Shown one piece after another: positions 22,750 to 31,124 of a stretch of 36,971 nucleotides of DNA. The position numbers and the translations under genes were made by a program. The stretch lies in NCBI GenBank assembly GCA_045616985.1, contig JAZLHU010000024.1, positions 1 through 36,971 on the forward strand, written 5' to 3'. Within the stretch, counting starts at the first letter, position 1, and the number at the start of each line of letters is the position of its first letter. The notes below the pieces were generated by a model. It did not search any database. It was not told the origin of the DNA and worked only from the letters and a program-made list of their open reading frames with translations. This DNA is from RUG13409 sp045616985 (GTDB taxonomy: Bacteria > Bacillota > Clostridia > Peptostreptococcales > Anaerovoracaceae).

Positions 22750-23625
22750 TCACCTCATCACTCTGACTTTAGCTATTGACTCTGCAACACATACGGCAGC
22801 GCTTGAAATGATATCCAAATTACCAGCATACTTGGGCAAATAATCTCCAGCCCCTGTTACCTCAATCATTGTTGTAATGCGACCGTTTTCCTGAAGTGGT
22901 TCCATCACAACCTTGTAACCCGACACATAACGTTGTACTGATTCCTCCATAAGAGATACCGATTCCCTTATTTTATTCATATCTGGATTTTGAATTTTCA
23001 TAAAAATTGTATTATGCATTTTTTTGGGGGGTTCGGCAGGATTAAGTGTAATAATAGCCTTTGAATTTTCAATATTACAAATTTCACATATTGCCTCTTT
23101 TGTAGTTTGTGTAAATTCGTCAATGTTTTGCCTCGTTCCTTGCCCTGCTGATTTAGAAGCAATACTTGCAACTATCTCAACATAATCAATTATACATCCG
23201 GTTTTTTTTATAGCCGAAATGATAGGAATCGTACCTTGACCACCACAAGTAACCATATTAATGTTTTTTTCTCCTATGCATTCCTCAATATTTACGGAAG
23301 GGACACACATTCTACCTACTCGTGCAGGAGTTAAATCTATAGCAACAATGTTTAATCGTTTTAATATTTCTGCATTTTTTATGTGTACTTTTGCTGTTGT
23401 TGCATCAAATATTAATTCACACATATTGGGATGATCAATTATTTCCTGAATTGAGTTAGTTGAAGTTGCAATACCCATTTTTTTTGCAATAGAAATCCCT
23501 GGGGAATCATCCCGTCGCCCAATAAACACGACTGGCTCTAACAAATCCGACTTACTTATTTTTAGTAATAAATCAGTGCCGATGTTTCCAGTTCCAATTA
23601 TTCCAACTTTCAATTTGTTATTCAT
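22750..23625 (-). CDS. Acylating acetaldehyde dehydrogenase (DmpF/BphJ family)
   Basis: This 291-residue enzyme has the NAD site VGIIGTGNIGTDLLLK, the catalytic Cys in MVTCGGQGTIP (about 125-135), SKSAGQGTRQNIDEFT and NPAEPPKKMHNTIF, as in BphJ. It interconverts acetyl-CoA and acetaldehyde, channelling aldehyde to the associated aldolase, which is the next gene. It overlaps the E1-beta gene by 8 bases. In this setting it probably reduces acetyl-CoA to supply acetaldehyde. Confidence 0.9.
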   Translation of the reverse strand: MNNKLKVGIIGTGNIGTDLLLKISKSDLLEPVVFIGRRDDSPGISIAKKMGIATSTNSIQEIIDHPNMCELIFDATTAKVHIKNAEILKRLNIVAIDLTPARVGRMCVPSVNIEECIGEKNINMVTCGGQGTIPIISAIKKTGCIIDYVEIVASIASKSAGQGTRQNIDEFTQTTKEAICEICNIENSKAIITLNPAEPPKKMHNTIFMKIQNPDMNKIRESVSLMEESVQRYVSGYKVVMEPLQENGRITTMIEVTGAGDYLPKYAGNLDIISSAAVCVAESIAKVRVMR

Positions 23626-24523
23626 TTTGTGACCTCAAAATCGACTTGATTTTCTCATAAATAACATCGGCTGTCGGAGTTGCGTTCTTTTCTTCTGGTT
23701 TAAAACTTTTTATCTTATCTTCACACGATAGGGCGTATACTCTGGCATTTGAGTGTTCCATTAATTCATAAGCAAAGTTTCTTGCTGTCCCACATATCGG
23801 AAACCCATTATCAATCACTAACCCATTTTTTATGTTTTTTAATGGCTTTGCGTAATACTCAATATCAAAAGGTTTTAGCTGGAAAATATGCATCACAGAT
23901 ATTGTATAGCCCTCATTTCGCAATTCACTAACAGCAATATTTACATCAATCCTTGTATCAGAAATTCCATATACTATTATATCAGATTCTGGTATTACTT
24001 CATCTTTCATTTCATAGTTTATTGGATAGCATCGACGATGCTCACTAACATATATTGGATCATCATGATTGACATAATACTCCCACGTTTTTTTATATTC
24101 CATAGGAGTTATCGGAGCCATAACAACAAATCCCGGAAAATACATGGGAATATTATGCAATACAATTGAATGAACTGGGCCAGCATTATCCATTGAAATA
24201 CTTCTAATGAAAACTGGAACACTGATATCATGAAGCTGCTTGCAAATTGCTGCAAAATGAACAAATTGATTGCAATTTAACGTAAAAAAATCTTGAAATC
24301 GCAAAACAAAAATTGGACGTTTTCCTGTTAGTGCAATACCTACTGCGATACCGGCACCTGCCACATCTGTCATTGGTAGTTCTATAATATTTTCACAATT
24401 AGGTACTGTACCATTAACCCAACCAACAGCCGTTATACACTGTCCTAAAAGCACACCTTGCCCACTTTCAAGGTGTGCTTTTGTGATTTCCTTGATAGTT
24501 TCTCCTAAAGTCAAATTCTCCAT
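23618..24523 (-). CDS. TPP-dependent 2-oxo acid dehydrogenase E1 beta-like subunit
   Basis: This 301-residue protein has the transketolase pyrimidine-binding fold: ELPMTDVAGAGIAVGIALTG then KRPIFVLRFQDFF (about 48-80), followed by a C-terminal transketolase domain (SDIIVYGISDTRIDVNIAVS; LVIDNGFPICGTARNFAYEL). It pairs with the E1-alpha gene just upstream (13-base overlap). No E2 lipoyl acyltransferase or E3 gene is in the window, so the pair probably does not act as an acyl-CoA-forming complex. A carboligase or transketolase-like role is inferred. Confidence 0.85.
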   Translation of the reverse strand: MENLTLGETIKEITKAHLESGQGVLLGQCITAVGWVNGTVPNCENIIELPMTDVAGAGIAVGIALTGKRPIFVLRFQDFFTLNCNQFVHFAAICKQLHDISVPVFIRSISMDNAGPVHSIVLHNIPMYFPGFVVMAPITPMEYKKTWEYYVNHDDPIYVSEHRRCYPINYEMKDEVIPESDIIVYGISDTRIDVNIAVSELRNEGYTISVMHIFQLKPFDIEYYAKPLKNIKNGLVIDNGFPICGTARNFAYELMEHSNARVYALSCEDKIKSFKPEEKNATPTADVIYEKIKSILRSQNE

Positions 24524-25401
24524 AAATCCTGCATCTCTTTTCTTGATTCTTCTTCAATTTCCTCAATCATTGTTTTGCCAAAAATATTTTCCAATTGCCT
24601 TTTTACAATAACATTCCTTTCCCAATCCCTTGGCCCATCAATTCCTACGCCAGAATGCCACCTTTCTCTACACACATTACAGTTAACTAACATTGGGCCA
24701 TTTCCATCCCACTTTCCTACAATTGTTCTAACGGTCCATGGATCATCTGTTATATCATAAGCATTATCAATACCAAATGCTTGGGCAATTTTTGTTATAC
24801 TCCATGTGCGCCGTATTTCTTTAGTTGTAAGAATAGACAAATCATTGTCTATGCAGATAAACAATATTGGCAACTTATGTGTCGTTGCTATTCCCAGAGA
24901 TTCAAGGACATAATCTTCTTCAGCTGCGCCATCACCAAAAAATGTTACAATCGGCTCTCCTGTAGAAAATGCCGCCCCCACCGCTTGAGGCACCTGCTCC
25001 CCTATTAACCCATGATGTGGCATTAGTTTGATGCCGTCTGCTATATACTTTAAGCAACTCGAACCAGCCCTTCCTTTGCTAAATCCGCTAGATAAACCCA
25101 ATAATTCATCCCGAAACATTTTTAAATCTGCTCCCAAACATATATATAAATCGTGGGCTCTATGGCCTGCAAAAATATAATAGTCACGTATTAAATCAGC
25201 AATCGAAGCCGCAACTGATTCTTGTCCTAAAGACAAATACACAGGAGCAACTATTCTACATTCAGTTACAGCTTTAATAACTTGCATATCAAATTCTCTT
25301 GATTGACAAATTTTTTTATATATTTCTAATTTTACTGAATCATCAATTAGATATAATGCATCCTCTATTATTCCATATGTTGCGAAATTTTTCCTATTTT
25401 C
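24511..25401 (-). CDS. TPP-dependent 2-oxo acid dehydrogenase E1 alpha-like subunit
   Basis: This protein of about 296 residues starts at MENRKNFATYG, whose ATG overlaps the fcl stop; a longer frame is less likely. It shows SLGQESVAASIADLI, AGHRAHDLYICLGA and MPHHGLIGEQVPQAVGAAFS. The TPP-Mg motif is FFGDGAAEEDYVLESLGIAT then IDNDLSI (GDG to N). E1-alpha normally delivers acyl groups to lipoyl E2, absent here. The pair is encoded between fcl and the aldehyde and aldolase genes, all overlapping, so it likely activates a 2-oxo acid and transfers the carbanion to a sugar ketone. Confidence 0.86.
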   Translation of the reverse strand, partial: ENRKNFATYGIIEDALYLIDDSVKLEIYKKICQSREFDMQVIKAVTECRIVAPVYLSLGQESVAASIADLIRDYYIFAGHRAHDLYICLGADLKMFRDELLGLSSGFSKGRAGSSCLKYIADGIKLMPHHGLIGEQVPQAVGAAFSTGEPIVTFFGDGAAEEDYVLESLGIATTHKLPILFICIDNDLSILTTKEIRRTWSITKIAQAFGIDNAYDITDDPWTVRTIVGKWDGNGPMLVNCNVCRERWHSGVGIDGPRDWERNVIVKRQLENIFGKTMIEEIEEESRKEMQDLWRI

Positions 25402-26323
25402 CATAACGACAATACCACTCACACATTTCTTCAAGTCCGCTTTCAAGAGACACTAATGGGCGCCATCCCAAATCGATTATTTTTTTGCTATTACATGTTC
25501 TTCTCATCATTCCATCTGGTTTTGTTGAATCAAATTTAATATCCCCAGTATATTTCATTATTTTTGATAACAGTCTAGCCAATTGTATAATCGAGATTTC
25601 TTCATTTGTCCCAACATTAATTGGTTCAGCATTTGAATAATGAGTCATTAAAAAAATACATGCTTCTGCTAAGTCACTTGTATTAATAAATTCCCTTTTT
25701 GGAGATCCAGTACCCCAAAGGACAATGCTCTCTAACTTGTTTTGTTTCGCATAATATATCTTTTTTATTAACGCTGGTATAACATGACTATTATTAGCAT
25801 CAAAACAGTCATTCATCCCATATGCGTTTGCTGGAATAGCTGTAATAAAGTCTATGCCATATTCTTTATTTAAATACGAACAAAGCCTCTGCCCACATAT
25901 TTTTGCCAACGCATAGCCCTCATTTGTTTCTTCTGGCAGACCCGTAAGTAATAAATCTTCAGTCATTGGTTGAAGGCATTTTTTTGGATACATACATGCG
26001 CTTCCAAGAAATAGAAATTTTTCTACGCCATGCTTGTAAGAATTCCAAATCAGATTTTGCTGTATTTGCATGTTTTCATAAAAAAATTCCGCAGGAAACT
26101 GAGAATTAGCCTGTATCCCTCCAACTTTTGCCGCAGCATCAATGACATATTCGGGTTTATATGCTTGAAAAAAAGAAGACACTGCAGATGAATCCATTAA
26201 TTCTAACTCAGCATGTGTTTTCAATATCAAATTGTTATAACCATGCTCTTTTAATCTTTTTACAATAGCTGATCCAACCATTCCAGTGTGGCCAGCAACA
26301 TATATTTTTGAATTCTTATTCAT
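25394..26323 (-). CDS. fcl: GDP-L-fucose synthase family (Fcl/ColC-like) epimerase-reductase
   Basis: This 309-residue SDR matches Fcl: YVAGHTGMVGSAIVKRL at the N-terminus, LFLGSACMYPKKCLQPMTED with active-site Ser and Cys, EGYALAK (Y-xxx-K) and NNSHVIPALIKK with the catalytic His. Fcl epimerises C3 and C5 and reduces C4 of GDP-4-keto-6-deoxymannose to GDP-L-fucose. ColC does the related step to GDP-L-colitose after 3-dehydration. The upstream His-type DegT enzyme overlaps by 8 bases, which makes a 3,6-dideoxy substrate possible. All Fcl catalytic residues are retained, so GDP-L-fucose remains a plausible product. Confidence 0.9.
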   Translation of the reverse strand: MNKNSKIYVAGHTGMVGSAIVKRLKEHGYNNLILKTHAELELMDSSAVSSFFQAYKPEYVIDAAAKVGGIQANSQFPAEFFYENMQIQQNLIWNSYKHGVEKFLFLGSACMYPKKCLQPMTEDLLLTGLPEETNEGYALAKICGQRLCSYLNKEYGIDFITAIPANAYGMNDCFDANNSHVIPALIKKIYYAKQNKLESIVLWGTGSPKREFINTSDLAEACIFLMTHYSNAEPINVGTNEEISIIQLARLLSKIMKYTGDIKFDSTKPDGMMRRTCNSKKIIDLGWRPLVSLESGLEEMCEWYCRYGK

Positions 26324-27533
26324 ATTCTTTTAAACAATTATGTATTTCTGAAATAATATATTTAATATCTTCATCATTTATTCCATGATGGCATCCGATA
26401 TAAAAACCATTATTATCAATATATTTTGCACAAGGATATGCATCCTCAATATTCCCAAAAATTTTTTTATAAATCGGCTGATTCAGCAATGGAAGCATAG
26501 GTCTTGTCTCAATATTTTTATCTTCAAGATACCTCACAATAGTGTTTCGATTTATTTTGGACACATTTTTAACCAAAATGGGAAACATCATATATGTGTG
26601 CTCAACATTTCCTAATCGGCAAGGAATAACGGGCAATTGCAAACAGTCCGATAAATCGCTTAATCCTTCAATCAGTTTTTCTGCATTATGATGCCTTGCA
26701 TTCATTATTTCATCTCTTCGTTCTATCTGTGCAACACCTAATGCACCTTCCAGTTCACCAACTCTGTAACTAAAACCAAGTCTTTCAAAAGTAAATCGTT
26801 TATCTAAATCACTCTGCAGTCTTTTTTTACAAACATTCTTTCCGTCTGAAGCCACACACCTTTCGCAGGTACATGAACGTCCATGGGCAACCAATGACCT
26901 TAAGACTTCAGCATAGATAGCATTGCTTGTGCATGCTATTCCTCCAATACCTGTTGTAATTGTGTGTGCAACATAAGTACTACAAGCCATTATATCGCTA
27001 AAACTTCCAACGGTATTTCCATTTATTTTTGCAAAATGTGCTTCCGCACAATCTTCAATTATTTTTAAATTGTACTCTTTTGCAATTTTGCAAATTCTTG
27101 CCATATCACAAGGGAGCCCAAAACAATGAACTGGAATTATACACCTTGTATTTGGCGTTATATGTTTTTCGATTTCATCAGGATTCATATTGTATGAATC
27201 CATTTCAACATCAACAAAAACGGGTTTCATTCCCAAATGAATTACTGCATTGGATGTTGCAATAAAAGTGATTGCCGGAACTAATACTTCAGTGTTGGAA
27301 TCCCAATTTTCAGTTTCTTTTAATGTCGCCAAAGCTAATTCTAATGCACATGTGCCACTATTACACATAACACCATAGCTATGCCCATGTAATTTGGAAA
27401 ATTCTTTTTCAAACCTTGAAACAAACTTACCTGATGATAGCCTTTGATTATCCAAGGCCTCTAAGACATATCTCTTTTCTAAATCAGTAACAGATGCATA
27501 CCCAACACCAATTTTATTCATATTATTCACCAT
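26316..27533 (-). CDS. DegT/DnrJ-family PMP-dependent 3-dehydratase with His in place of Lys
   Basis: This 405-residue PLP-fold enzyme has the usual DegT motifs (NSGTCALELAL, VPAITFIATSNAVI, IIEDCAEAHFAKING) but at the internal aldimine site reads STYVAHTITTGIGG, with His190 where aminotransferases have Lys. His at this place is the mark of ColD and of the E1 3-dehydratase (DdhC/AscC), which remove the C3 hydroxyl from 4-keto sugars. Cysteines at 162, 221, 223 and 226 or 235 (GRSCTCERC then NVC) sit where E1 binds its [2Fe-2S] cluster, although one spacing is longer. No E3 reductase gene is visible. A second start is M5. Confidence 0.85.
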   Translation of the reverse strand: MVNNMNKIGVGYASVTDLEKRYVLEALDNQRLSSGKFVSRFEKEFSKLHGHSYGVMCNSGTCALELALATLKETENWDSNTEVLVPAITFIATSNAVIHLGMKPVFVDVEMDSYNMNPDEIEKHITPNTRCIIPVHCFGLPCDMARICKIAKEYNLKIIEDCAEAHFAKINGNTVGSFSDIMACSTYVAHTITTGIGGIACTSNAIYAEVLRSLVAHGRSCTCERCVASDGKNVCKKRLQSDLDKRFTFERLGFSYRVGELEGALGVAQIERRDEIMNARHHNAEKLIEGLSDLSDCLQLPVIPCRLGNVEHTYMMFPILVKNVSKINRNTIVRYLEDKNIETRPMLPLLNQPIYKKIFGNIEDAYPCAKYIDNNGFYIGCHHGINDEDIKYIISEIHNCLKEYE

Positions 27534-27588
27534 AAATCCTGTGTATTTATTCTTTCATAGGTTACTCAATTGTTACCAATATGGAAAA

Positions 27589-28617
27589 TTACTCTTTTGA
27601 TATTTTTCTCATATCACTATCAACCATTATCTTAACAAGGTCTTCAAATGATGTCTTTGTTGGATTCCAACCTAGCACTTTCCTCGCCTTACTTGGATCT
27701 CCCCAAAGGTTAACAACATCTGTTGGTCTATAGAAATCCGGAGATACTTCAACTAATACTTTGCCTGTTTCTTTATCATATCCTTTTTCTTCAAGCCCTT
27801 CGCCTTTGAATTCAAGTTCTATTCCTGCATAATGAAATGCAAGCTGACAGAATTCTCTTACGGAATGTTGAACTCCGGTTGCTATAACATAATCATCAGG
27901 TTTATCCTGCTGAAGTATTAACCACATACATTCAACATAATCCTTAGCATAGCCCCAGTCTCTTAAGGATGAAAGATTCCCAAGGTATAACTTATCCTGT
28001 TTGCCTTGTTTTATTCTGGATGCTGCAAGGGTAATCTTTCTTGTTACAAATGTCTCCCCTCTACGCTCTGATTCGTGATTAAACAGAATTCCTGAACAAG
28101 CATACATACCGTATGCTTCTCTGTATTCTTTTGTAATCCAAAAACCATACTGTTTTGCTACCGCATAAGGACTATATGGGTGGAAGGGTGTATTTTCGTT
28201 TTGCGGAACTTCTTCAACTTTTCCGTAAAGTTCTGAAGTAGAAGCCTGATATATTCTACATGTATCCTTTAATCCACAAAGTTTTACAGCCTCCAATATT
28301 CTAAGAACACCTACAGCATCAACATCCGCCGTAAACTCCGGAACATCAAAAGAAACTTGAACATGACTCTGTGCAGCTAAGTTATATATTTCATCAGGGC
28401 GAACCATACTTACGATGTTAATAATACTTATTGAGTCTCCAAGATCACCATAATGAAGATGAAAATGCGGATTACTCTCCAAATGAGAAATGCGCTCTCT
28501 ATAATCAACAGATGTTCTTCTTATCATTCCATAAACTTCATATCCCTTCTCTAATAGAAATTCTGATAGATATGATCCGTCTTGTCCTGTTACGCCAGTT
28601 ATTAATGCTTTTTTCAT
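27589..28617 (-). CDS. gmd: GDP-mannose 4,6-dehydratase
   Basis: This 342-residue enzyme converts GDP-mannose to GDP-4-keto-6-deoxymannose. The NADP motif ALITGVTGQDGSYLSEFL, RRTS, NLAAQSHVQVSFDVPEFTAD, the catalytic STSELYGKVEEVPQ with Thr and Glu, YSPYAVAKQY (Y-xxx-K) and NHESERRGETFVTRKIT are all as in characterised Gmd. The ATG at 28617 is preferred; a GTG at 28626 is possible, and neither has a strong site. Base composition is closer to the flanks than that of its AT-rich neighbours. It feeds fcl and the 3-dehydratase. Confidence 0.95.
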   Translation of the reverse strand: MKKALITGVTGQDGSYLSEFLLEKGYEVYGMIRRTSVDYRERISHLESNPHFHLHYGDLGDSISIINIVSMVRPDEIYNLAAQSHVQVSFDVPEFTADVDAVGVLRILEAVKLCGLKDTCRIYQASTSELYGKVEEVPQNENTPFHPYSPYAVAKQYGFWITKEYREAYGMYACSGILFNHESERRGETFVTRKITLAASRIKQGKQDKLYLGNLSSLRDWGYAKDYVECMWLILQQDKPDDYVIATGVQHSVREFCQLAFHYAGIELEFKGEGLEEKGYDKETGKVLVEVSPDFYRPTDVVNLWGDPSKARKVLGWNPTKTSFEDLVKIMVDSDMRKISKE

Positions 28618-28687
28618 TTTTATCACTTGTTATAAACTTACACGCTAATTCAGTTTTACTTCAACCCAAACTGCTTATATTGGACTT

Positions 28688-29695
28688 CTATTTATAAATC
28701 CCCATACTTAATTCTTTTCTATAATCAAATGTCTTTCCAGAACACTCTTTAAACAAATCGGCTATTAAACTTACATTTGAAATCCCCGACACAAATCCAC
28801 TGCATGAAGAAATAGTATATACATCTTTTATTATATCAAGTCCCAATTTATATCCGTCGACTTCACTCCTTATTTGAGGATTTGCATGCGGTCCCAAATC
28901 AATCCCTTTACCAGAATGTGAAATATTTTTATAAAATACTACTTTATCACCATACTTATGCTCAAATATTTCTATTGCATCCAATGAATCTGTTGCAAGA
29001 AAAATCTGTTCATAGTTATTTGTTTGCATAGCGTTATCAATTGCGTCGAAATATTTTTCTATTGGAATTTTATTTGGATGATCCTTTATTTTACCAAATT
29101 CAGTAAAACGAACATGGACTGCAAGTGTCGCTTTACCACCAATTGTTTGATTTATTTCAGTATTAATATATTGTTTAACTGCAGGCTTAAGATTAATGTA
29201 CCGATTAACAATGGGAACCAAATCAATGGCTATTTCTTCATCATAGCCTGTGTGATAATACGACATCGCACGAGCATTTCCAATGCAAACATTATAACTA
29301 TGCAGTGCATCTTCAACTTTAATATCTGAAACTGGCTCAAAATAGTACTCAAAAACATTCTCTATTCCTGTTTTTTCGCTATATTTTTTATCGTAATATA
29401 TTGTATTTGGCATCCAGTTTACGATGGGAATAAAATTTAAATGATCGGCTTGAAATAAATCAATTATTGTATGACGCAATAAACAACAAAACCCTTTTGT
29501 ATTAGAATTTTCATTAATAAGATAAATCACTTTATCTTTGTTTCTTTTCCCGAATTCGTTAAATCTAAATGATAGTGGATAAGAGCTGTAATCATCAACC
29601 CACTTTTGATAATCAGCATAACGAACATACCGTCTTGCCACAAGCAATGAATTGAACAATCTATTTGCTTTCATTTTGCTTAGTAATTCGCCCAT
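28688..29695 (-). CDS. GT23-like (NodZ/alpha-1,6) fucosyltransferase
   Basis: This protein of about 335 residues has AAAGGA 7 bases before MGELLSKMKANRLF; a longer frame begins in the target duplication of the adjacent IS. It carries LAVHVRFTEFGK, like the HVRRTDK donor motif of the O-fucosyltransferase/GT23 fold, then IFLATDSLDAIEIFE and CSGFVSGISNVSLIADL, the usual C-terminal block. The N-terminal half has poor similarity. Next to gmd and fcl it most likely transfers fucose or a related GDP sugar. The native promoter side is separated from gmhB by the IS. Confidence 0.65.
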   Translation of the reverse strand: MGELLSKMKANRLFNSLLVARRYVRYADYQKWVDDYSSYPLSFRFNEFGKRNKDKVIYLINENSNTKGFCCLLRHTIIDLFQADHLNFIPIVNWMPNTIYYDKKYSEKTGIENVFEYYFEPVSDIKVEDALHSYNVCIGNARAMSYYHTGYDEEIAIDLVPIVNRYINLKPAVKQYINTEINQTIGGKATLAVHVRFTEFGKIKDHPNKIPIEKYFDAIDNAMQTNNYEQIFLATDSLDAIEIFEHKYGDKVVFYKNISHSGKGIDLGPHANPQIRSEVDGYKLGLDIIKDVYTISSCSGFVSGISNVSLIADLFKECSGKTFDYRKELSMGIYK

Positions 29696-29806
29696 TTTTA
29701 TCCTTTCACTTTGCTGCATTGCTCCTAGAATATAAATAGATCAAATTAAAATGGGATTCCTCAGTAATTCTAGGTAGTATATAATGTTTTTAAGGAGGAA
29801 CCCATT

Positions 29807-30190
29807 ATGTCACGCAAGAAACCTCGCCATGACAAACAGTTTAAGCTTAATGCTCTTAAGTATGTTCAAGAACATCCTGACCTTACTCAGATAGAATGTT
29901 GCAAAAACCTTGGCATTAGCATTACAACCCTTGCACGTTGGAAAGCAGAGTACGAAGAAAACGATGGCGAAATGCCATACAGAGGATCAGGTAACTATTC
30001 CTCTGATGAGCAAAAGGAAATCGCTCGTCTTCAAAGAGAACTCCGTGATACGCAGGACGCACTTGATGTCTTAAAAAAAGCCACCGGCATTCTGGGAAAA
30101 AACTTACAACAGCTATCTACATTGAAGTTGCTGCTAAGGCAGAGGCTGCCAAAGTTACTGGTCGCCGCGTCTCTGTCTCCGGAATGCTGA
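29807..30190 (+). CDS. IS3 family transposase OrfA
   Basis: This 127-residue OrfA has an AAGGAGG site, an N-terminal helix-turn-helix (LTQIECCKNLGISITTLARW) and a C-terminal leucine-zipper-like region (EIARLQRELRDTQDALDVLK) that binds the ends. It overlaps OrfB. The canonical slippery heptamer A AAA AAC at 30097-30103 lies in the zero frame, where a -1 shift would join it to OrfB. Residues after the heptamer (LQQLSTLKLLLRQRL onward) are then likely non-essential readthrough. Confidence 0.9.
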   Translation: MSRKKPRHDKQFKLNALKYVQEHPDLTQIECCKNLGISITTLARWKAEYEENDGEMPYRGSGNYSSDEQKEIARLQRELRDTQDALDVLKKATGILGKNLQQLSTLKLLLRQRLPKLLVAASLSPEC

Positions 30191-31017
30191 AACATTTAGG
30201 CGTATCCAGATCCGGTTATCGTGCCTTCCTTAATCACAAGCCTTATGCTCAACAGCAGCGCAAGAACGCTGTTAAGAAGCAGATTCAGCAGATCTACGAT
30301 GATTCTTTCCAAAACTACGGCGCTCCTAAGATAACAAAAGAGCTTCGTAAGTCCGGTGAAATCATCACAGAACGCACTGTTGGCAAGTACATGAAGGAAA
30401 TGGGTATTAGGGCTCAGTGGGCATCACCATGGATTGCAACAACAAGAGATTCTGATTTCAGCAGCAGACTGCACAATATTTTAGATGAGCAGTTTAATCC
30501 TGAAAGACCTAATGCTGTTTGGTGCACGGATATTACCTACATTTGGACCCGTGACGGATTTGTTTACTTAACAAGCGTCATGGACCTGTTTGCCCGTAAA
30601 ATTATCGCCTGGACGCTTTCCAAGACCATGGAAGTATCCTGCGTAATTGATACAATTAACAAAGCTAAAGCGGCTCGCGATACCGATCTTCCTTTGATTC
30701 TGCATTCAGACAGAGGAAGCCAGTATGTTTCCGAAGCATATTTTAAAGCTACAGAAAAGATGCAGCTTAGCTACAGCCATTCAGGCTATCCTTACGATAA
30801 TGCCTGCATTGAATCATTTCACTCTTTAATTAAGCGTGAATGGCTTAAACGATTCAAAATTTACGATTACGACCACGCCTACAGGCTGGTGTTTGAATAT
30901 ATTGAAACCTTCTACAATACAGTCCGCATTCATAGCCATAATGACTACATGTCACCTAATGATTATGAACGTCTTTATGAGCAATTGTCAAAGGACCCTT
31001 GTAGATTGGCATCTTAA
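30184..31017 (+). CDS. IS3 family transposase OrfB (DDE integrase core)
   Basis: The 277-residue frame begins MLKHLGVSRSGYRAFLNHKP. Open frame continues upstream as YIEVAAKAEAAKVTGRRVSV back to the frameshift site near 30100, so the functional product is the OrfAB fusion. An HTH_21 domain (NYGAPKITKEL) precedes the rve core: WCTDITYIWTRDG (D1), LHSDRGSQYVS (D2) and NACIESFHSLIKREW (E). All three catalytic residues are present, so the element should be active. Confidence 0.92.
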   Translation: MLKHLGVSRSGYRAFLNHKPYAQQQRKNAVKKQIQQIYDDSFQNYGAPKITKELRKSGEIITERTVGKYMKEMGIRAQWASPWIATTRDSDFSSRLHNILDEQFNPERPNAVWCTDITYIWTRDGFVYLTSVMDLFARKIIAWTLSKTMEVSCVIDTINKAKAARDTDLPLILHSDRGSQYVSEAYFKATEKMQLSYSHSGYPYDNACIESFHSLIKREWLKRFKIYDYDHAYRLVFEYIETFYNTVRIHSHNDYMSPNDYERLYEQLSKDPCRLAS

Positions 31018-31124
31018 CTGATGGAACTAACCATTTTAATTTGTGCTATTTCTTGACATAGGAGCACATAACTAAAACTAATAATGTATACACATTCGTC
31101 CACTGTTTACTAATCCTCTAAATA

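Larger units (their letters stand above)
29720..31066 (+). mobile_element. IS3-family insertion sequence, 1347 bp
   Basis: The element starts TGCTCCTA at 29720 and ends TAGGAGCA at 31066. Imperfect terminal repeats also share CAAATTAAAATGG about 25 bases in. A 3-bp direct repeat CAT flanks it (29717-29719 and 31067-31069), the usual IS3 target duplication, so it probably arrived by transposition and is structurally intact. It is inserted between gmhB and the GT23-like gene, in the opposite direction to the operon. Confidence 0.9.
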
